Shown: positions 32,901 through 45,800 of the stretch, one piece after another
How positions within the stretch are numbered: the first letter of the stretch is position 1
How the letters are laid out: every line of letters begins with the position of its first letter
Notes under the pieces: model-generated
Seen by the model: the letters and a program-made list of their open reading frames with translations, nothing else
What the model was told of the DNA's origin: nothing
The model's database searches: none
Origin: Henricia sp. BOLD:AAB3569
Taxonomy: Eukaryota > Echinodermata > Asteroidea > Spinulosida > Echinasteridae
NCBI GenBank assembly: GCA_037783545.1
Contig: JBBELK010001221.1
Span: 62,001-126,000 of the forward strand
Length of the DNA: 64,000 bases
Direction: 5' to 3'
Translations under genes and position numbers: made by a program

Positions 32901-35900
32901 CAAGGAGATTGGTACGTTGAAGTGCTGATATAGAATACTACAGAAAAAATGCTATCCTCATTTGTATAGTTTTGGGCACCTCATTTATCTACTATTGGGA
33001 ACTTCCACACGTGCACTTGCACATTCTAAATGTTTGTGATGGTCGCATGTGTTATGTTTTAACACAAAACGTGCTACACATTCATGCGTACCAAACCAAC
33101 CCAAACCGGTTGCGGTAGTGTGCCATTCAACAACACACTAAATTCTTATCTAGCTTATAATGGAATTCTGTAATTACCAACCCATCTTCAACAAGTATCT
33201 AAAACGACTCAAGACTCATCATAAATATAGTCTCTCTCAATCCCGGCCCACGCAGTGCCACTCGTGTCTTTGACGTCTGCATTTTACATACACCATAGGG
33301 AGTTAGGGCTAAACAAGCTAAAACACTGCCAAACCTCACCTCATCATAAATATAGTCTCTCTCGGTCCCGGCCCACGTAGTGCCACTCGTGTCTTTGACC
33401 TCAGCGTTTTCCTTCTCATTCTCCTTGTCTCCGTTCTCTAAGGCTTCTGTGTCAAGATCTTCAAGCTTAACCTGAAGGGGGATAAGACTTATTTAGCATA
33501 AAATGCTACAAGGACTTGAAATTACAAATATTACGCACCATACCAGAAATTGCATACATTATTTTGCCCAGTTGCACTACCATGCAACACTAAGACAAAA
33601 AATGCATTCATAGGGAAAACCTGAGGGAGTATACCAACTGTGCCTCATAGCTCAGCTGGTAGAGCATCTGCCTGGTATGTCAGAGGTCTTGGGGAAAACC
33701 TGAGGGAGTATACCACTGTGCCTCATAGCTCAGCTGGTAGAGCATCTGCCCGGTGAGTCAGAGGTCTCCGGTTGGAATCCCGATAAGGCCCTTACTATTT
33801 TTCTCTCATCCCAAATTTGGTTGCTTCATTTCAATAATGGTTAGGTACCATGTACCAGATATTCCGTTAGTTAAATAATATTCAACACACATTCAAATTA
33901 CAAATAACAGAAATAACAAGTCACATAGGTGCTTCTAGTGTTTTACTGATTTAAATCATTTTACTTTGAATTCAAATTCTGAAATTGCCCCATAATTCTT
34001 TTTCCCAATTCCTACCTTCTTTTTCTTTTTCTTTTTCTTGGTGAGAGCAAAGTCCAAGTCACTTGTCTCTGTCAGCAACTGATCCTTGGATGTTTCCTGA
34101 GATTCGACTTCACCCGTGTTCTCCGTTTCCTGTCAATTGCGAGAAATAAAAAAATCTCTTAAATGTTATAAACACAAAGTTTAATAGTGGCCACCCAAGG
34201 GACCGACAGAAAGTGGCCAGAATAAACAGGTGGCCACTATATAAAGATTTAGCGGGTACATGTAAAGATGTACAAACACCATAAAACATACTGCAGCACA
34301 CATAGTCAAAGAAACAGCTGAAAATGAACTGCACCAAAGGGTACATCATTAAAAAGTTGAACGATGTTCAGTCTTTTAATAACTTCATTTAATCTTAAGC
34401 TCCTCATGAAATTTCCCAGAGTAACTTGATTCATCGAGGCAATTTACTGTGTCTGGCCAGATTATCCAGGTTTAACTGCCATAGGATTGTAAACACACAG
34501 AGATCCTAGTGCCCTGGCCACTGGCCACGTTAAGGACCCTAATATCAAGGTTTGTGTACAAACTGATATCGGACCAAACAGATGTAGACACTTCAGGCAG
34601 GTGACCACTTTACAAAGATGGCCTTATAACAGCAGGTTTGTAAGAACTCTGGATGTCGCAATGGGGCGACATTTCGGGAAGCCTCTCCCCGGGGACCACC
34701 GAAATTTCGGCAAGAATCACTCAAAATTACACCTTATTTTTCTACCCAAAGCTTCCAAAGATGGTTACAGACCTAAGAGAGACGGTTCTAGACCTAATAA
34801 AAATGGTTCTCGATTTTAAAAAAATGGTTTTTGACCTAAAAAAATGATTTAAAAAAAAAGAATATTAGGGCGACACCAAAATGTCGCCCTATTGAGCGTG
34901 TCGCCCTAATATACCTTTTTTACACACAAATTGTCGCCCTATCCTAGCATCCATAGTTTTTGACTTTATCACAAATGATATTTTGACAAGTTCCGTGAAC
35001 AGCTAGGAAGTAAATCAAGACTTACGGCGAGTGCCTCTTCCATGTTGTCCATATCGAACACTTTCTTCTTTTTCTTCTTCTTCTTGATGCCCAAGTCAAA
35101 ATCAAAATCAATATCTTCAGGAAACAAGAAAGAAAACACAAATTTTGTTATACAGCAAATCATAAATGGTCATGGATTTTCCTTTGCCTAAAATAGGCTT
35201 ATAATTGCATCCAAATTTTCAAATGACACAATTCAAATAACGCAAGTTAACAAAAAAACAAAACAAAAAAATCACTAGAAAAGATTTTAAAATCCGAGTT
35301 GCTCTGTTTTCAACCTATGCCAAGACATGCCTGGAACTAATTATCAACAATTTTATCAAAACAGCGGTGCAATTTGTTCCCTCTAGAGCTGTACTTTTAA
35401 AATGGAATTATACCCAAGAAACAAAAAAGACTTTATCTCTCCGAGTGTAAACTAGTATCTAAATTACGTTGGGTAGATCAAACAAGCATTTGTAAAATAC
35501 AGAAAACAATGTTATCCGTGACAACGAACCTATAAACAACATTACCCAAACATGTCCCCTTCAATCACATGCCTACATTTGTTGAAAGAGACCTCTTTTT
35601 ATGCCCAAATTCCTGTGACCGAAAGGGATTATAGTTTGTACACACTGATGAAAGTTCACAAGTGTATTACATCATGCATTCCTCAAAGTGTCCTGATGCC
35701 TCTCTCAATAGTCACCAGTACCTTAGTGACAACATTCTATGGCATTTCTTTAAAAAAATTGAAGTTACGGACTTGAACTAAGTTTTGCGTCATGAACAGC
35801 TGTAAACATGAGCACAATTTATCCACGTAATTTTTACTGGTTGCCAATTATTCTACTTGCGCCCTAATAACCACCAAAGGAACGTAATTTTAGGAGTGAA

Positions 35901-37508
35901 AAACATTCAAAATTTATTAATGCGTCATGAACAGCTGTAAACATGAGCACAATTTATCCACGTAATTTTTACTGGTTGCCAATTATTCTACTTGCGCCCT
36001 AATAACCACCAAAGGAACGTAATTTTAGGAGTGAAAAACATTCAAAATTTATTAATGCGTCATGAACAGCTGTAAACATGAGCACAATTTATCCACGTAA
36101 TTTTTACTGGTTGCCAATTATTCTACTTGCGCCATAATAACCACCAAAGGAACGTAATTTTAGGAGTGAAAAACTTTCAACAATTTCTTTGAAAATACAT
36201 TTTCTGCCCTGTTCCATAGATGCAGAAATTTGGCAGTCTTTTGTATTGAGTTTGAGAGATATGGAATCACATCAAAGCAGAATCGACCCCAAAAAGATCC
36301 GAATTGCCCCAAAGTACCACATACCATCAATCTTCTTGTCTGTCTCGGCAGGTTCTGTGCTTTTAGGAACATCATCCTTTTCAGGTGCTTCTGTTGTCTC
36401 CTGTAGGTCTCCACTGCCTCCTTCGAGGGCGGCCTCCAAATCAAACGGCATCTTCTTCTTTTTCTTCTTCTTCTTCATGGTGGGGTCAAATATCTGCAAA
36501 TATAAGAAAATGCAACGAATACATGTATTTACAAAAACTTTAAAAGAATTAAGCAGTGTTACGCCACAAATACGCCAATGGTCCCAATTTATAGTAAAGG
36601 CTTTTCCAAATAAGGATGGAAATGAGTAGTAAATGACCATGATCGCTGCAGAACTTGTGTACAAAAGTAACATATGGCACTGGTTGATTTTTTAAAAGAA
36701 AATATAGTAGACCTAACAGTCAAATGTCAGCATAGTTGCCAGGTCCGTGAGGTCGCCACCCTTTTGATGAACAATGGCTGATGAATAGGGTGGCAAACCT
36801 CACAGACCTAATGACTATGTTGACATTCATTTTTTTCCCTATACATTGAACAAAGATTTGAAGGAAATTACCTCCTGGAATCAACACATAATGTAATTTT
36901 AAGATATACTTCCAACTTGCACTTTTGTCGCAAATGTTGCTTTTCTGTAAAACAAAATCACATTTTCTCCTTCAAAAATTGCCTTCAGTATACTGTATAG
37001 TGCACAATATAACCATTCACGCGCGCGCGCACAGACCGCTCGCCGCGTCATTTAGTGCATTACTTTATGCAGTCATTTTATCATTTATTTATCTCAGAAA
37101 TGCAACATTTGCGACAGAAGTGCAAGTGGGAAGTATATCTTAGAATTTGATGATCTGTTGATTCCAGGAGGTAATTTCATTCAATTCTTTTTTCAATGTA
37201 TGTAACAAAAATACCATAACACTTATTTAAAGCAATAAAAATCATTTTATAAATTATGTTCAATTTAATTTTAAATTTATTTATAATTTGTTATAATTTG
37301 TTAAGTTGGGTTTTATCATTCGCGTATAATGTCATAATTTATACATAAACCATAACACTGTGACAATGCAAAGCAGTCTTGGGTACGAGTTGTTTCGGGG
37401 ACGAATTGTCCAGCATTCAGTTCATTGTCTTGACAGGGGAAAAACGTGAACACGAAAAACAACAAGAAACCAATCCAAAATCTATCTTACCGCTTCGTCT
37501 TCGGCCAT
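29921..37508 (-). CDS. EIF2S2: Eukaryotic translation initiation factor 2 subunit beta
   Basis: Exons on the minus strand: 37508-37491 (MAEDEA), 36493-36325, 35114-35026, 34129-34016, 33471-33340, 32841-32693, 31405-31263, 30096-29921. They sum to 990 nt, 329 aa, close to the human 333. The N-terminus has IFDPTM and three lysine blocks of exactly eight Lys each, one each in exons 2, 3 and 4. Known K-boxes bind eIF5 and eIF2B-epsilon. The core reads [32 protein letters not shown], then [12 protein letters not shown]. The C-terminal zinc finger has CHTC and CERC and ends [10 protein letters not shown]. The product is the beta subunit of the eIF2 complex that delivers initiator Met-tRNA to the 40S subunit in the cytosol. 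The start has a good context (AAGATGG). All junctions are GT-AG. Confidence 0.97.
30299..30698. mobile_element. MITE with ATATGTGACCGGCTCC ends
   Basis: TATGTGACCGGCTCCAGC and GCCAGAGTCGGTCACATA are inverted ends and continue inward as CAAAACCCAAC / GTCGGGTTTTG. About 400 bp in the last EIF2S2 intron. Confidence 0.75.
31116..31235. repeat. 12-bp microsatellite-like array (ATCAGATTTAAA), about 10 units
   Basis: ATCAGATTTAAA repeats with single variants (ATTAAA, TAATA), ending 28 nt before the EIF2S2 donor at 31262. Confidence 0.9.
31940..32080 (-). mobile_element. tRNA-derived SINE, copy with CAT anticodon loop
   Basis: The minus strand reads GCTCGGTGGTCGAGTGG, an anticodon arm with loop CTCATTT, and GTGGGGTTCGAGTCCCAC (perfect T arm). 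The acceptor stem pairs at 6 of 7 positions. A diverged copy with a similar flank is at 55325-55450, so it is a dispersed repeat. Confidence 0.65.
32205..32535 (+). mobile_element. tRNA-derived SINE (TGGTCTAGTGG family), copy 2
   Basis: Head TAGTCTAGTGGGTATCC, B-box GGTTCGAGCCCCACTCG, core GTGGGCAAGACACTTAAT, body GTGCGCCTTGGCCGGG and end GCGCTATACAAGTG. Matches 23692-24025. Confidence 0.85.
33217..33292 (-). pseudogene. Decayed partial copy of EIF2S2 exon 33340-33471
   Basis: About 75 bp repeats the 3' end of the exon 120 bp further on: CTCATCATAAATATAGTCTC, CCCGGCCCACG, AGTGCCACTCGTGTCTTTGA. Its donor position reads GAG-TCTTGA instead of GAG-GTGAGG, so it cannot be spliced normally. Confidence 0.8.
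33613..33800 (+). mobile_element. tRNA-headed repeat, partly duplicated
   Basis: GCCTCATAGCTCAGCTGGTA occurs at about 33650 (truncated) and 33720 (full), followed by GGTTGGAATCCCGAT. The acceptor and D stems pair, but the anticodon arm gives only 4 bp and a 10-base loop, and the T stem has a C-C mismatch. A third copy at 41518-42670 is split by a LINE. A tRNA pseudogene or SINE head, not a working tRNA. Confidence 0.65.
34650..34945. repeat. Repeat with GTCGCCCTAAT hairpins and GACCTAATAAAAATGGTT phrases
   Basis: GGGCGAC occurs at 34664 and 34868, and GTCGCCCT at 34883, 34900 and 34933, forming hairpins. The middle has a degenerate 18-20 bp phrase (GACCTAAxAAAAATGGTTxT). A homologue at 50770-51075 has the same layout with GGGAGAC / GTCTCCCT instead. 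Confidence 0.65.
35786..36181. repeat. 135-bp tandem repeat, three units, in EIF2S2 intron
   Basis: TGCGTCATGAACAGCTGTAA starts units at 35786, 35921 and 36056. The units are almost identical, so the amplification is recent. Confidence 0.95.
36864..37179. mobile_element. MITE with GAAATTACCTCCTGGAATC ends
   Basis: GAAATTACCTCCTGGAATCA and TGATTCCAGGAGGTAATTTC are inverted. Inner GCACTTTTGTCGCAAATGTT / AACATTTGCGACAGAAGTGC also pair. It sits in the first EIF2S2 intron. Confidence 0.8.
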
Positions 37509-39879
37509 CTTGATTTCTGTTTCCGTCTCTAATCGATCAAATACTAGTACACTAAATACCACTTTGCTGGCGTAGGTAAATTCGCTACGCTAAGTTGGCA
37601 AAATCTAGATAAAATTCACTCGTAAACGCGTGCAATAATGACTGTAAACTGTGCACATGCATGCGCTGTTTTTCAACATATGGAAAATCAGCACTTAGCC
37701 AAGGGTCATGAACACCCAGACTTTTTCCATTGCGATAATGCAGGGGCCTGAAGGTTACCAGACTAAGTGTTGCATCATTTTTCCTATCCATTTAAAACCG
37801 CAAGAGGGCGCTATTTCAACAAAGCGGTTGAGAACGGGGAGGGGGCGGAGCTAAACGGATTTCCGTGGGATTACCCTTATTAATAGAGTTCTTGCACTTG
37901 CGACCATGACAGGAGGCAGGTTTTCATATTTTAATGCTGCGACATTAGATCCACAAAGTGCCAACTCGTGCACAACGCACGGTGACAATGTGATTGCCCC
38001 CTGTCATGGCCGCCCGTGCAAAGGGTCTATATAAAACAGTGTCCAATGTACCTGAAATGCGACATCATGGTTCGCTTACATACGCCATCGATATATATAT
38101 ACACTGGATGAAGTATCCAATATCAGTTGGCTATACGAGATTTAAAGCCATGCGCCGGCCGCCATTAATTGTACCCCACGAACAATGCTTGGCCTAGACT
38201 GCTCCCCGGTCCATGCGATCGCTTGCATTCCACTCAACACATGTAGACCATGATGTAGACTAATGAAGACAGTATGACCAGTCTAGGCAAGGCATTGTAT
38301 TTGGTGGGGTACAATGGCGGACGGTGGCTTAAATTGTAGACATCGTTGCTTCATCCAGTGTATATATATAGATGACATACGCACTTTCCTGTGGCCTTAT
38401 GTTGTCTAGTACCCTGAGACTCCCCCATAGATTTGCACACATGTAAACAAACCATGACATCATTATATTTGTCTTTATCTTTTTGTTAATGTTTGGTGGG
38501 GTGCGGGCAAAAACAACTGATAAAGACCAAGACAAGTGTTTCATCTTGGGTCTAAGAAAAAAGTGCAATAGATTTCTGACGTACAACTTTTCCCAGATCG
38601 CATAAATTTAATAATAGTAAAAATTTATGTAAATTTATGTATTTATTACTTAAATTATTAAATTCCCACGACCAACCGAATGGAAATTACAGTATACTAT
38701 TATTATTATTATTACTTTCTGGTATTCATACCAAGGATTCCTCAATAGTGCTCATTGCACTGTCACTCGCAAGCGTGAGGAAACCCATGAAGAATTAGAA
38801 TTATAAATGGCCAGAGACACCGGGGAATCCCCTTGCTCTTCACGAAAGAATGCTCTGGGATCTTTAGAGTGCGTTACCATCACCCAACACACTAGACCAA
38901 CGGCATTACATCCCTTCCGAAGGATGGAGCAAGTGTTGTTGAGTGCCTTGCCCAAGGGCACAGGTACCGCAGCCGGATTCGAACCCGCAACCCCAAGTTT
39001 TCACCCATGATTGCGAGTCAATGGCCCTAACCACTCGGCCACGATACCCCCACTAGACGGTACCCCACTAGACTGAAATGTGTAATTTATAATGGCACAG
39101 AAAAACCACCTTAGTTTGAAATCTTTGAAAGTCTCTGCGAATAGTATTACAAGACACAACACAAAACATTTCATGAAACAAATGTGTACATCAAGTTTTT
39201 ATAATTTATTCTTTGCATGAAATATTTTCAATGTTTTTGCTAATGTGGGCATTTTAACATATAATTCAATAATTCAATATTTAAATAATTAACAGACGTT
39301 TGATGAAGGACTTATATAGTGGCTACCATGGAGACCAGTGTGATGTCGATTGCCATGGTGATAGTTGTAACATTGTCTAGGGACGATTTCACAAATGTTA
39401 AGACGAGTTCAATGCGTCCTAATTCCAATAGCAACATTCCAAGATAAGAGGAGTGGCCCTTCCTAAGACGCATCTTAGCGCTTTGTGAAATCGGCCCCTG
39501 GTTATGTATTTAGATCGAGTAACAGGTCTCATCAGTCAGTACAAATGATAAACTAACAACTGAGACCTGGGATCTATTTTACAAGTTAACACACGTTCAA
39601 TGCGTCCTAATTCCCATACCAACGTCCCAATATAAGAGTGACCCTTTTTTAGATGTATGTCTTAGCGCTTTGTGAAATCGGCCCATGATCATGTATTTAA
39701 ATCAAGTAACAGGTCTCGCCAGTTAGTTCAAATTATCAACTAGCCACTGAGACCTGGTATCGTTTCACTCCATAATTTTTCCACTCCGCTTTTCTCAAAA
39801 TGACACGCGTCAAATTTATACACATTAACGGATGAAAAGGCTTACAGAGAATTATTATGAAGGTTTTTCGTCAAAGTTT
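37509..39879. other. Spacer between EIF2S2 start and NOB1 end
   Basis: The EIF2S2 promoter must lie just right of 37508, but no TATA-like box or other defined site is visible. The rest is repeats: a MITE at 37885-38035, a palindromic element at 38088-38372, a minus-strand SINE at 38717-39056, and two related repeats ending GTGAAATCGGCCC near 39495 and 39685. The NOB1 3' UTR enters from the right. Confidence 0.6.
38717..39056 (-). mobile_element. tRNA-derived SINE (GTGGCCGAGTGGTTAG family), minus copy
   Basis: On the minus strand: GGTATCGTGGCCGAGTGGTT head, GGGTTCGAATCCGGC B-box, core GTGCCCTTGGGCAAGGCACT, body with CGGTGTCTCTGGCCATT, GAGGAATCCTTGGTATGAAT and an (AAT)n tail at 38700. Plus-strand copies are at 49957-50300, 50398-50763 and 57718-58040. 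Confidence 0.88.
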
Positions 39880-42800
39880 TTATTTCTTGCGACCCCGTTT
39901 TGGCCTGACTTGGTTAGGGTTCCGTCGATGATGCGCAGCGTTACTCATGAAGCTCCGTACTCCGAGCTGTGCCGATTTACTGGTCGTGTCTTTAGGAGCA
40001 AACGGCGAGCTGCCAACGATGTAGTCTGTGTTGAAGATGTCGGTTTTCATTTGAGCCTTATGGGAGAGACGATTATGGGGGATTGGTTGGTCCTCTACTA
40101 GGATGGGGTTATCGGCATGTTTTCCCCCTTTGGGTTGCGGTAGTGGGTACTGAGGAGGAAAGTAAAGATAGATTTATGTCAAAATATGTCGGCTGATGTC
40201 ACAATGGTATTGTGTCGCACCAAACTAAATCTTTGGGGTAATTGTATAGCTTTTGGGTTGGAGTCCTGACCTTATCCATGGTGCATCTGCCCTTAGGCAA
40301 GGCACTTTTACTGTAAATTGCCTCTTTACATGTTTTTACAATAAGTAAAGCAAAGGCAGATGTGTTGAATTGCCCTGCAGCCAATTTCACAAAAATTCAC
40401 AAAATTATTTTAAACTTCACTGCATGCAATGAACATTATGGGATCCATAAAACTGATTTATTTTAGAATTCATTTTTTGAACAAAGATAAATATTATACG
40501 AAGCAACAAAAGCAATGCAAATTTTCCTCACAAACAAGTTTATCAAAATTAGAAAATTTCTTTTGTAATTAAGTTGACATCAAAATATTCACATAACAGC
40601 TTCATTATCCATGACTGCGTAAAGCTTCTGTGTGCTGAAAATTCCCACTCTCAGATTGACAGAAAGAGTGGGGAAATGTTTTGCCGTTTCTTTTGTTGCT
40701 CGTAAGCCAAGACTGGTGCTCTAATTCATATTATGTTGAGTACATAGCACCTGGTGTGTTGTCGTACCTTGAAACCTCTTTTATTGATGACCTTGCGATG
40801 TGACAGATGAATGCGTTGACTTCCATCTTCATTCGTTGTCACGGTAACCTTGTCAAGAGTTTTGTTACCACAGAACGGACAGAACACCTTGGTCAGCACT
40901 TTGGTGATTCTGGGAAGAAAAAAACAAACATGATAAAAAACTAGAAAATTTGATCTTGTAATGATGACATGTTTACAAGTTTCTGGTCTTTTTAGTTACC
41001 ATGAGGACTAGTATTGGCTAGCAACAAGAGGGGCACTTAATAGTTCTAAATAAAGCCCGGTTAATACTTCGGGCGAAATCGAATGCAAACGAGAATTTGA
41101 CGTAAATCTGACAGCAAACATTTCGTGGCAAAGATTCACAAGTTGAAATTAGTTCAACTTTCTGCAAAATCACGGCACAAAAACTTCACTGTGATGACAA
41201 ATTTGTGTTTGGTTCGCTATCGCAAGTATGAACCGGGCTTAACCGAATAGACTATCAAATAGCTGGGCAATTTATTTGTTCCTTCAGGACATTTTGTGCT
41301 TACATCGTTGACCAATTTCAACAACAAAAGTTGCCCTACAAGATGGCAGCTATTCGATATGGTCTATAAGAAACTATGCACCAATTCAGCAGAAAACATT
41401 GCTGTACAGTACTGTTAGTAACTTGCAATAAATTTGCAATAAATTTGAATTTTGCAAACATTGTTTCATTTTAATGATTAGGCACCATGCCAAATATTGA
41501 GGAGTAGGCCTTTACCAGAGTGCCTCATAGCTCAGCTGGTAGACTCTAGAGCAGACTGCTACTCAGACGATACTCGGTTGTATTTGTCATTCTGTCCTGA
41601 TGAGTCTGGTAGTCAAGAGTTTGCTCTTTCTGCCATGGAGGCTTGCATCCACGATGTCCGGCAGTGGTTGCTTACTCACGGGTTACTTTTGAATGACAAT
41701 AAGACTGAGTTCCTGATAGTTGGTACCCGTCAACAATCATCCAAAGTCACTCTTGATGGTATACAGGTCGGGCAGTTTACTCTCTCCCCTGTGTCCCTTG
41801 CCAGAAACCTTGGTGCATGGTTTGATGCTAATATGTCTATGAAAACCCATGTCACTAAGGTTTGTGGTAGTGCTTTTTATTATTTGCACAATATCAGACG
41901 AATTAGGCCATATTTATCAAAGAAATGTACCGAGATTCTGATCCATGCATTTATTTCTAGTAGACTTGATTATTGCAATAGCCTTTTTTATGGTTTACCG
42001 GACACACAAGTCAAACAACTCCAGAGAGTGCAGAATGCTTGTGCGCGGCTTGTCTGTAACGAGATTAAGTTCTGCCACATTACACCATTTTCATGGATTT
42101 ACATTGGCTTCCTGTTAGGTTTAGAATCGAGTTTAAGATTTTATTAATTACGTATAAAATTTTATTTGGTTTAGCCCCACAGTATTTAAGTCGGCTTGTT
42201 TCTGTCAGGTCCCAGTCTCGTTATTGTCTTCGTAGCTCTGTTGACGGTATTTTTCTAAATTATCCTACAGGCCATGGTAAGGTTACTCTTGGGAACCGAG
42301 CTTTTGAGTATAGTGCACCACACCTATGGAACAAACTTCCACTTAATGTTAGGAGTGCTCCTAGTCTTGATGTTTTTAAATCAGTGTTGAAAACTCACCT
42401 TTTTAAACAAGCTTTTTATTGATGGGTGGGTTTGATATCTACCGATGCACTTTCTATGTTTAGGTAATTACACGTGTAAATTAATGTATTGTAGTTATGT
42501 TAACCTGTTTTAATAACTTTTTTTTTATTTTTTATATTTTATATTATTATTATTGAAAGTGTAATGCGCCTGTGAACATTGGATGGAATGGGCGCAATAT
42601 AAATTAATACATTATTATTATTATTATTATCTGACCTGAGACTCGGAGGTCTCGGGTTCAAATCCTGAATGGGGACAGGAGAGGTTACAGGCGAATAAAG
42701 ACAGACTCACTTGAAGCAAGCTCGACATCTTAGTACAAAGCTCTTGGCTGTCTTGATTAGCATTCCTTCAACAGACAGGACTGAGATTCCCATCTGGATT

Positions 42801-45800
42801 AAGACATTCTGTGGGAGAAATAAGATGCACATGCGAGGTCCTGCAGTTATTTTCAACAATCTGACCGGGTTGCTGTCAAGGTAATTGCAAGACCACCATA
42901 AAGTTAATAACACAAGTTTAGCAACAAGTAACAAAAGATTAACAGACACAAAAGAATGCCTTTTTTGCAATTATATTAAATCCTTCAAGATTGCGTGTTT
43001 GTCTCAACAATTACCGTAGGTGGTAAAACAAACAAAACTACTGGCTATCTTCACACCATCATTTTTACGGCTCAAAATAATTTGAAATATCTTTCTCTTC
43101 CTATTATGTTTGGTATATAGAAAATAGCCGTGTTAAATAATTTAAAAAACAGACTCTGACCTGCATAGCAAAATCCGCCGTCATGCAGCCAACAGTGACA
43201 GTCTCGTCTGGTAAGGTGCCTTCAGAGCTCTGCTTGATCCTAGCGATGTTCTCTGGCGTGATCCAACCTTCATCATCATCATCACTTGCCTCCCCGTCTC
43301 CGTCTAATTCCTCATCTTCATTGTCGTCTTGAAACTCCTCTTCCTCAACTTCCGTCTTCAAATCTCCAGTCTCAACTGAAGGAGATCTAACCAAATCATC
43401 CGTCTTCATAGTCACCTCAATTCCATCTTCCAACAGCTTCAACGCCTCCTGTGGTTTGTCTGAAATCTCGTCAGTTCTCTCATCGACAGACACATCATAG
43501 TTTCCTTGATCTTGACCTTCCTCCACTGATTCATTCCCCCTACTGCCATAATCAGTTCCATTCTCACCATCAGCTTCGTCTCGGACATCGAGTTTATCCA
43601 AGGTGAGCTCAATGTCTTCAGTTTCTACCTCAGTCGTGCAGGAGCTGGACTCGGATGTTAAGGTCGACTTTGCTTCGTCTTTATCTTCATAGTGTTTGGA
43701 GTCCTGCATCCAGTAAAAAAATAAATTATACATGACTGGTTATACATAACTTTAACCCACTGACAGTTGTTACTCTTATCCATTGTATGGGCATTAGTTA
43801 TACTAAAATTAGATATGTTTAGTTTATTATTATTCCAAACTCCTTTATACAACATGCAAGCTGATGCAACAATACAAGTTAGAAATACGCTACATACAAT
43901 AGGATGCAACAAAAACAAAAAAACCTTTGTTCTCTTTTTAAAAAATGACCTTTTGTTCTTTGTAGGCAGCAGCTTCACCACGCTTTTTAAAGTGGGGGAA
44001 GGAAGCCTAAGGGGTGGCATAACTGTTTGGAAGAGGCACGTTAATTTCTTCAAAGGAGCTTAAACATGCAGATTTTCAAACGTCAAAGCCACAGACTCCC
44101 AGTTTCACGCAGTGGCCACTGCATTATCAACCTCACACTCCCAATTCAATAATTTGACTTATAAATGTTACAGTGTCCATATTATTACACTAGGAGTATC
44201 ACAGAAAATTCACTTTTTCAATAATCTTACCTTTGGAGGTAGATAAAAGCCGACAATGTCCGTAGCCTTTACAAGTGGTCTCGTGTTGCTCACTAAAGTA
44301 ACCTGACGATGCAAATGTTAAAAGGAAATGTTTCAGATTGTTTTGCATTTAAAAAAAGGAAATGCTGTACGTATGTCAAATCCTCCAAGATTGTCAAATC
44401 CTTCAACTTTACACTGATAAAGGATCAAATTAATAAATTCCAAACTACAACATATTTAATGTTTGGTATGAATTCCGTTCTGGTCGCCACTGAGACGCCG
44501 TGCGTTAAGTCTATGGAACAGGGCAGAACAAGTTTCAGTATTTTCAACGAAATCATTGAATGTTTTTCACTCCTAAATTCACTTCCCTTTAAAATATTAA
44601 CACGTTTTGGCGGTTATTGAATCATTATAAGGAGAATAAGTGGCGACCAGTAAACGGAATTTTTTCCTTAATGTTTTGCAAATATTCACCTTTTTCTCTG
44701 GGACTAGTCTGAGGTGTTCAAGGCCACAATGCTCCTTGGTGAGGTGAACGGCCAGGGCAAGTATTTTGACATCTACCGCCGACAGACTGCGATAGTCACC
44801 GGTCTTCTTGGCAAAATCTGATACTGTGAAAAGATAAATAGAAAATGATACAATAACTAATATACTGTAAAATACCACCTTTTTTGTGTGTAAACAATAA
44901 AATGAAAAAACAAATTTCTCAATCTAACTCTTTTTACACAGACTACTTACCAATCTGTATGCTGTCATGAGAAGGATCTCGATACTTGAGGTCATAGGGT
45001 AAAACAGCTAATCGTTGTCTTGTGGCCGCATCTTTAATCTCATTTACTACTCCTTCAGTAGTGTAGATGTTCTCTGCAATATCCTACAATCAATCAACAA
45101 TGCAAATGAGTCAGAAAAAGAGATTGGCTGAATTTTTATTTCCTTCACAATTGTTCTTGACAAGGTTTTATTTTTGGTTCGAGTCAAAGTGTTTCATTAT
45201 ACTATTGTCAGTCCTGGCCAACTTGGACAGGGTTGTTTTTGTCGTTTAGTTTTTTAGTTTTAGTTTTGTTTTTTAAATCATATGTTGTATATGTTGTATT
45301 TTGGAAGAATGTTTGTACTTTGTACCGTGTTGTTGAAGGCCAAATAAATAATAATAATAATAATAAAGAATTTAGTACTCAGACGTCACTAATTTTGCCT
45401 TAAAATGATTTATTCTACATCAATAAGTGCAGATCTAATGAAGAAACCAACATTTGGACGGGAAAAAATATATAGAATTTACTAGGAAAAAATATTTCTG
45501 TGTTGTCCCATAGGCTTAGTGCATGAGGGCTTATGCAGTTATGTGACTTCCGACTTGTAAATTCTTTCCAAATCATGTTTCCTAGCTAAATTATTATTAT
45601 TATTATTATTATTATTATTTATTCGGCCAATACATCAACAAAAAAAACAAAAAAACAAGAGCACACAAATTACAGGCTGTGAACAATAAACAAAAGTTAC
45701 AAAAGAAAGCGCAATTTACGATGTGATACTGAATAATGCAGAGAAAATAGACAGGAGTGAACTAGGATAAAACAGTCCAAGCCGGCCAGGGTAAGCAAAA

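Noticed and set aside
33718-33790. tRNA gene on the plus strand
   Set aside because: The anticodon arm does not form a 5-bp stem with a 7-base loop, the T stem has a mismatch, and copies are dispersed and truncated.
41497-42422. Active reverse transcriptase gene
   Set aside because: 5'-truncated before most of the polymerase domain and frameshifted near 42090.
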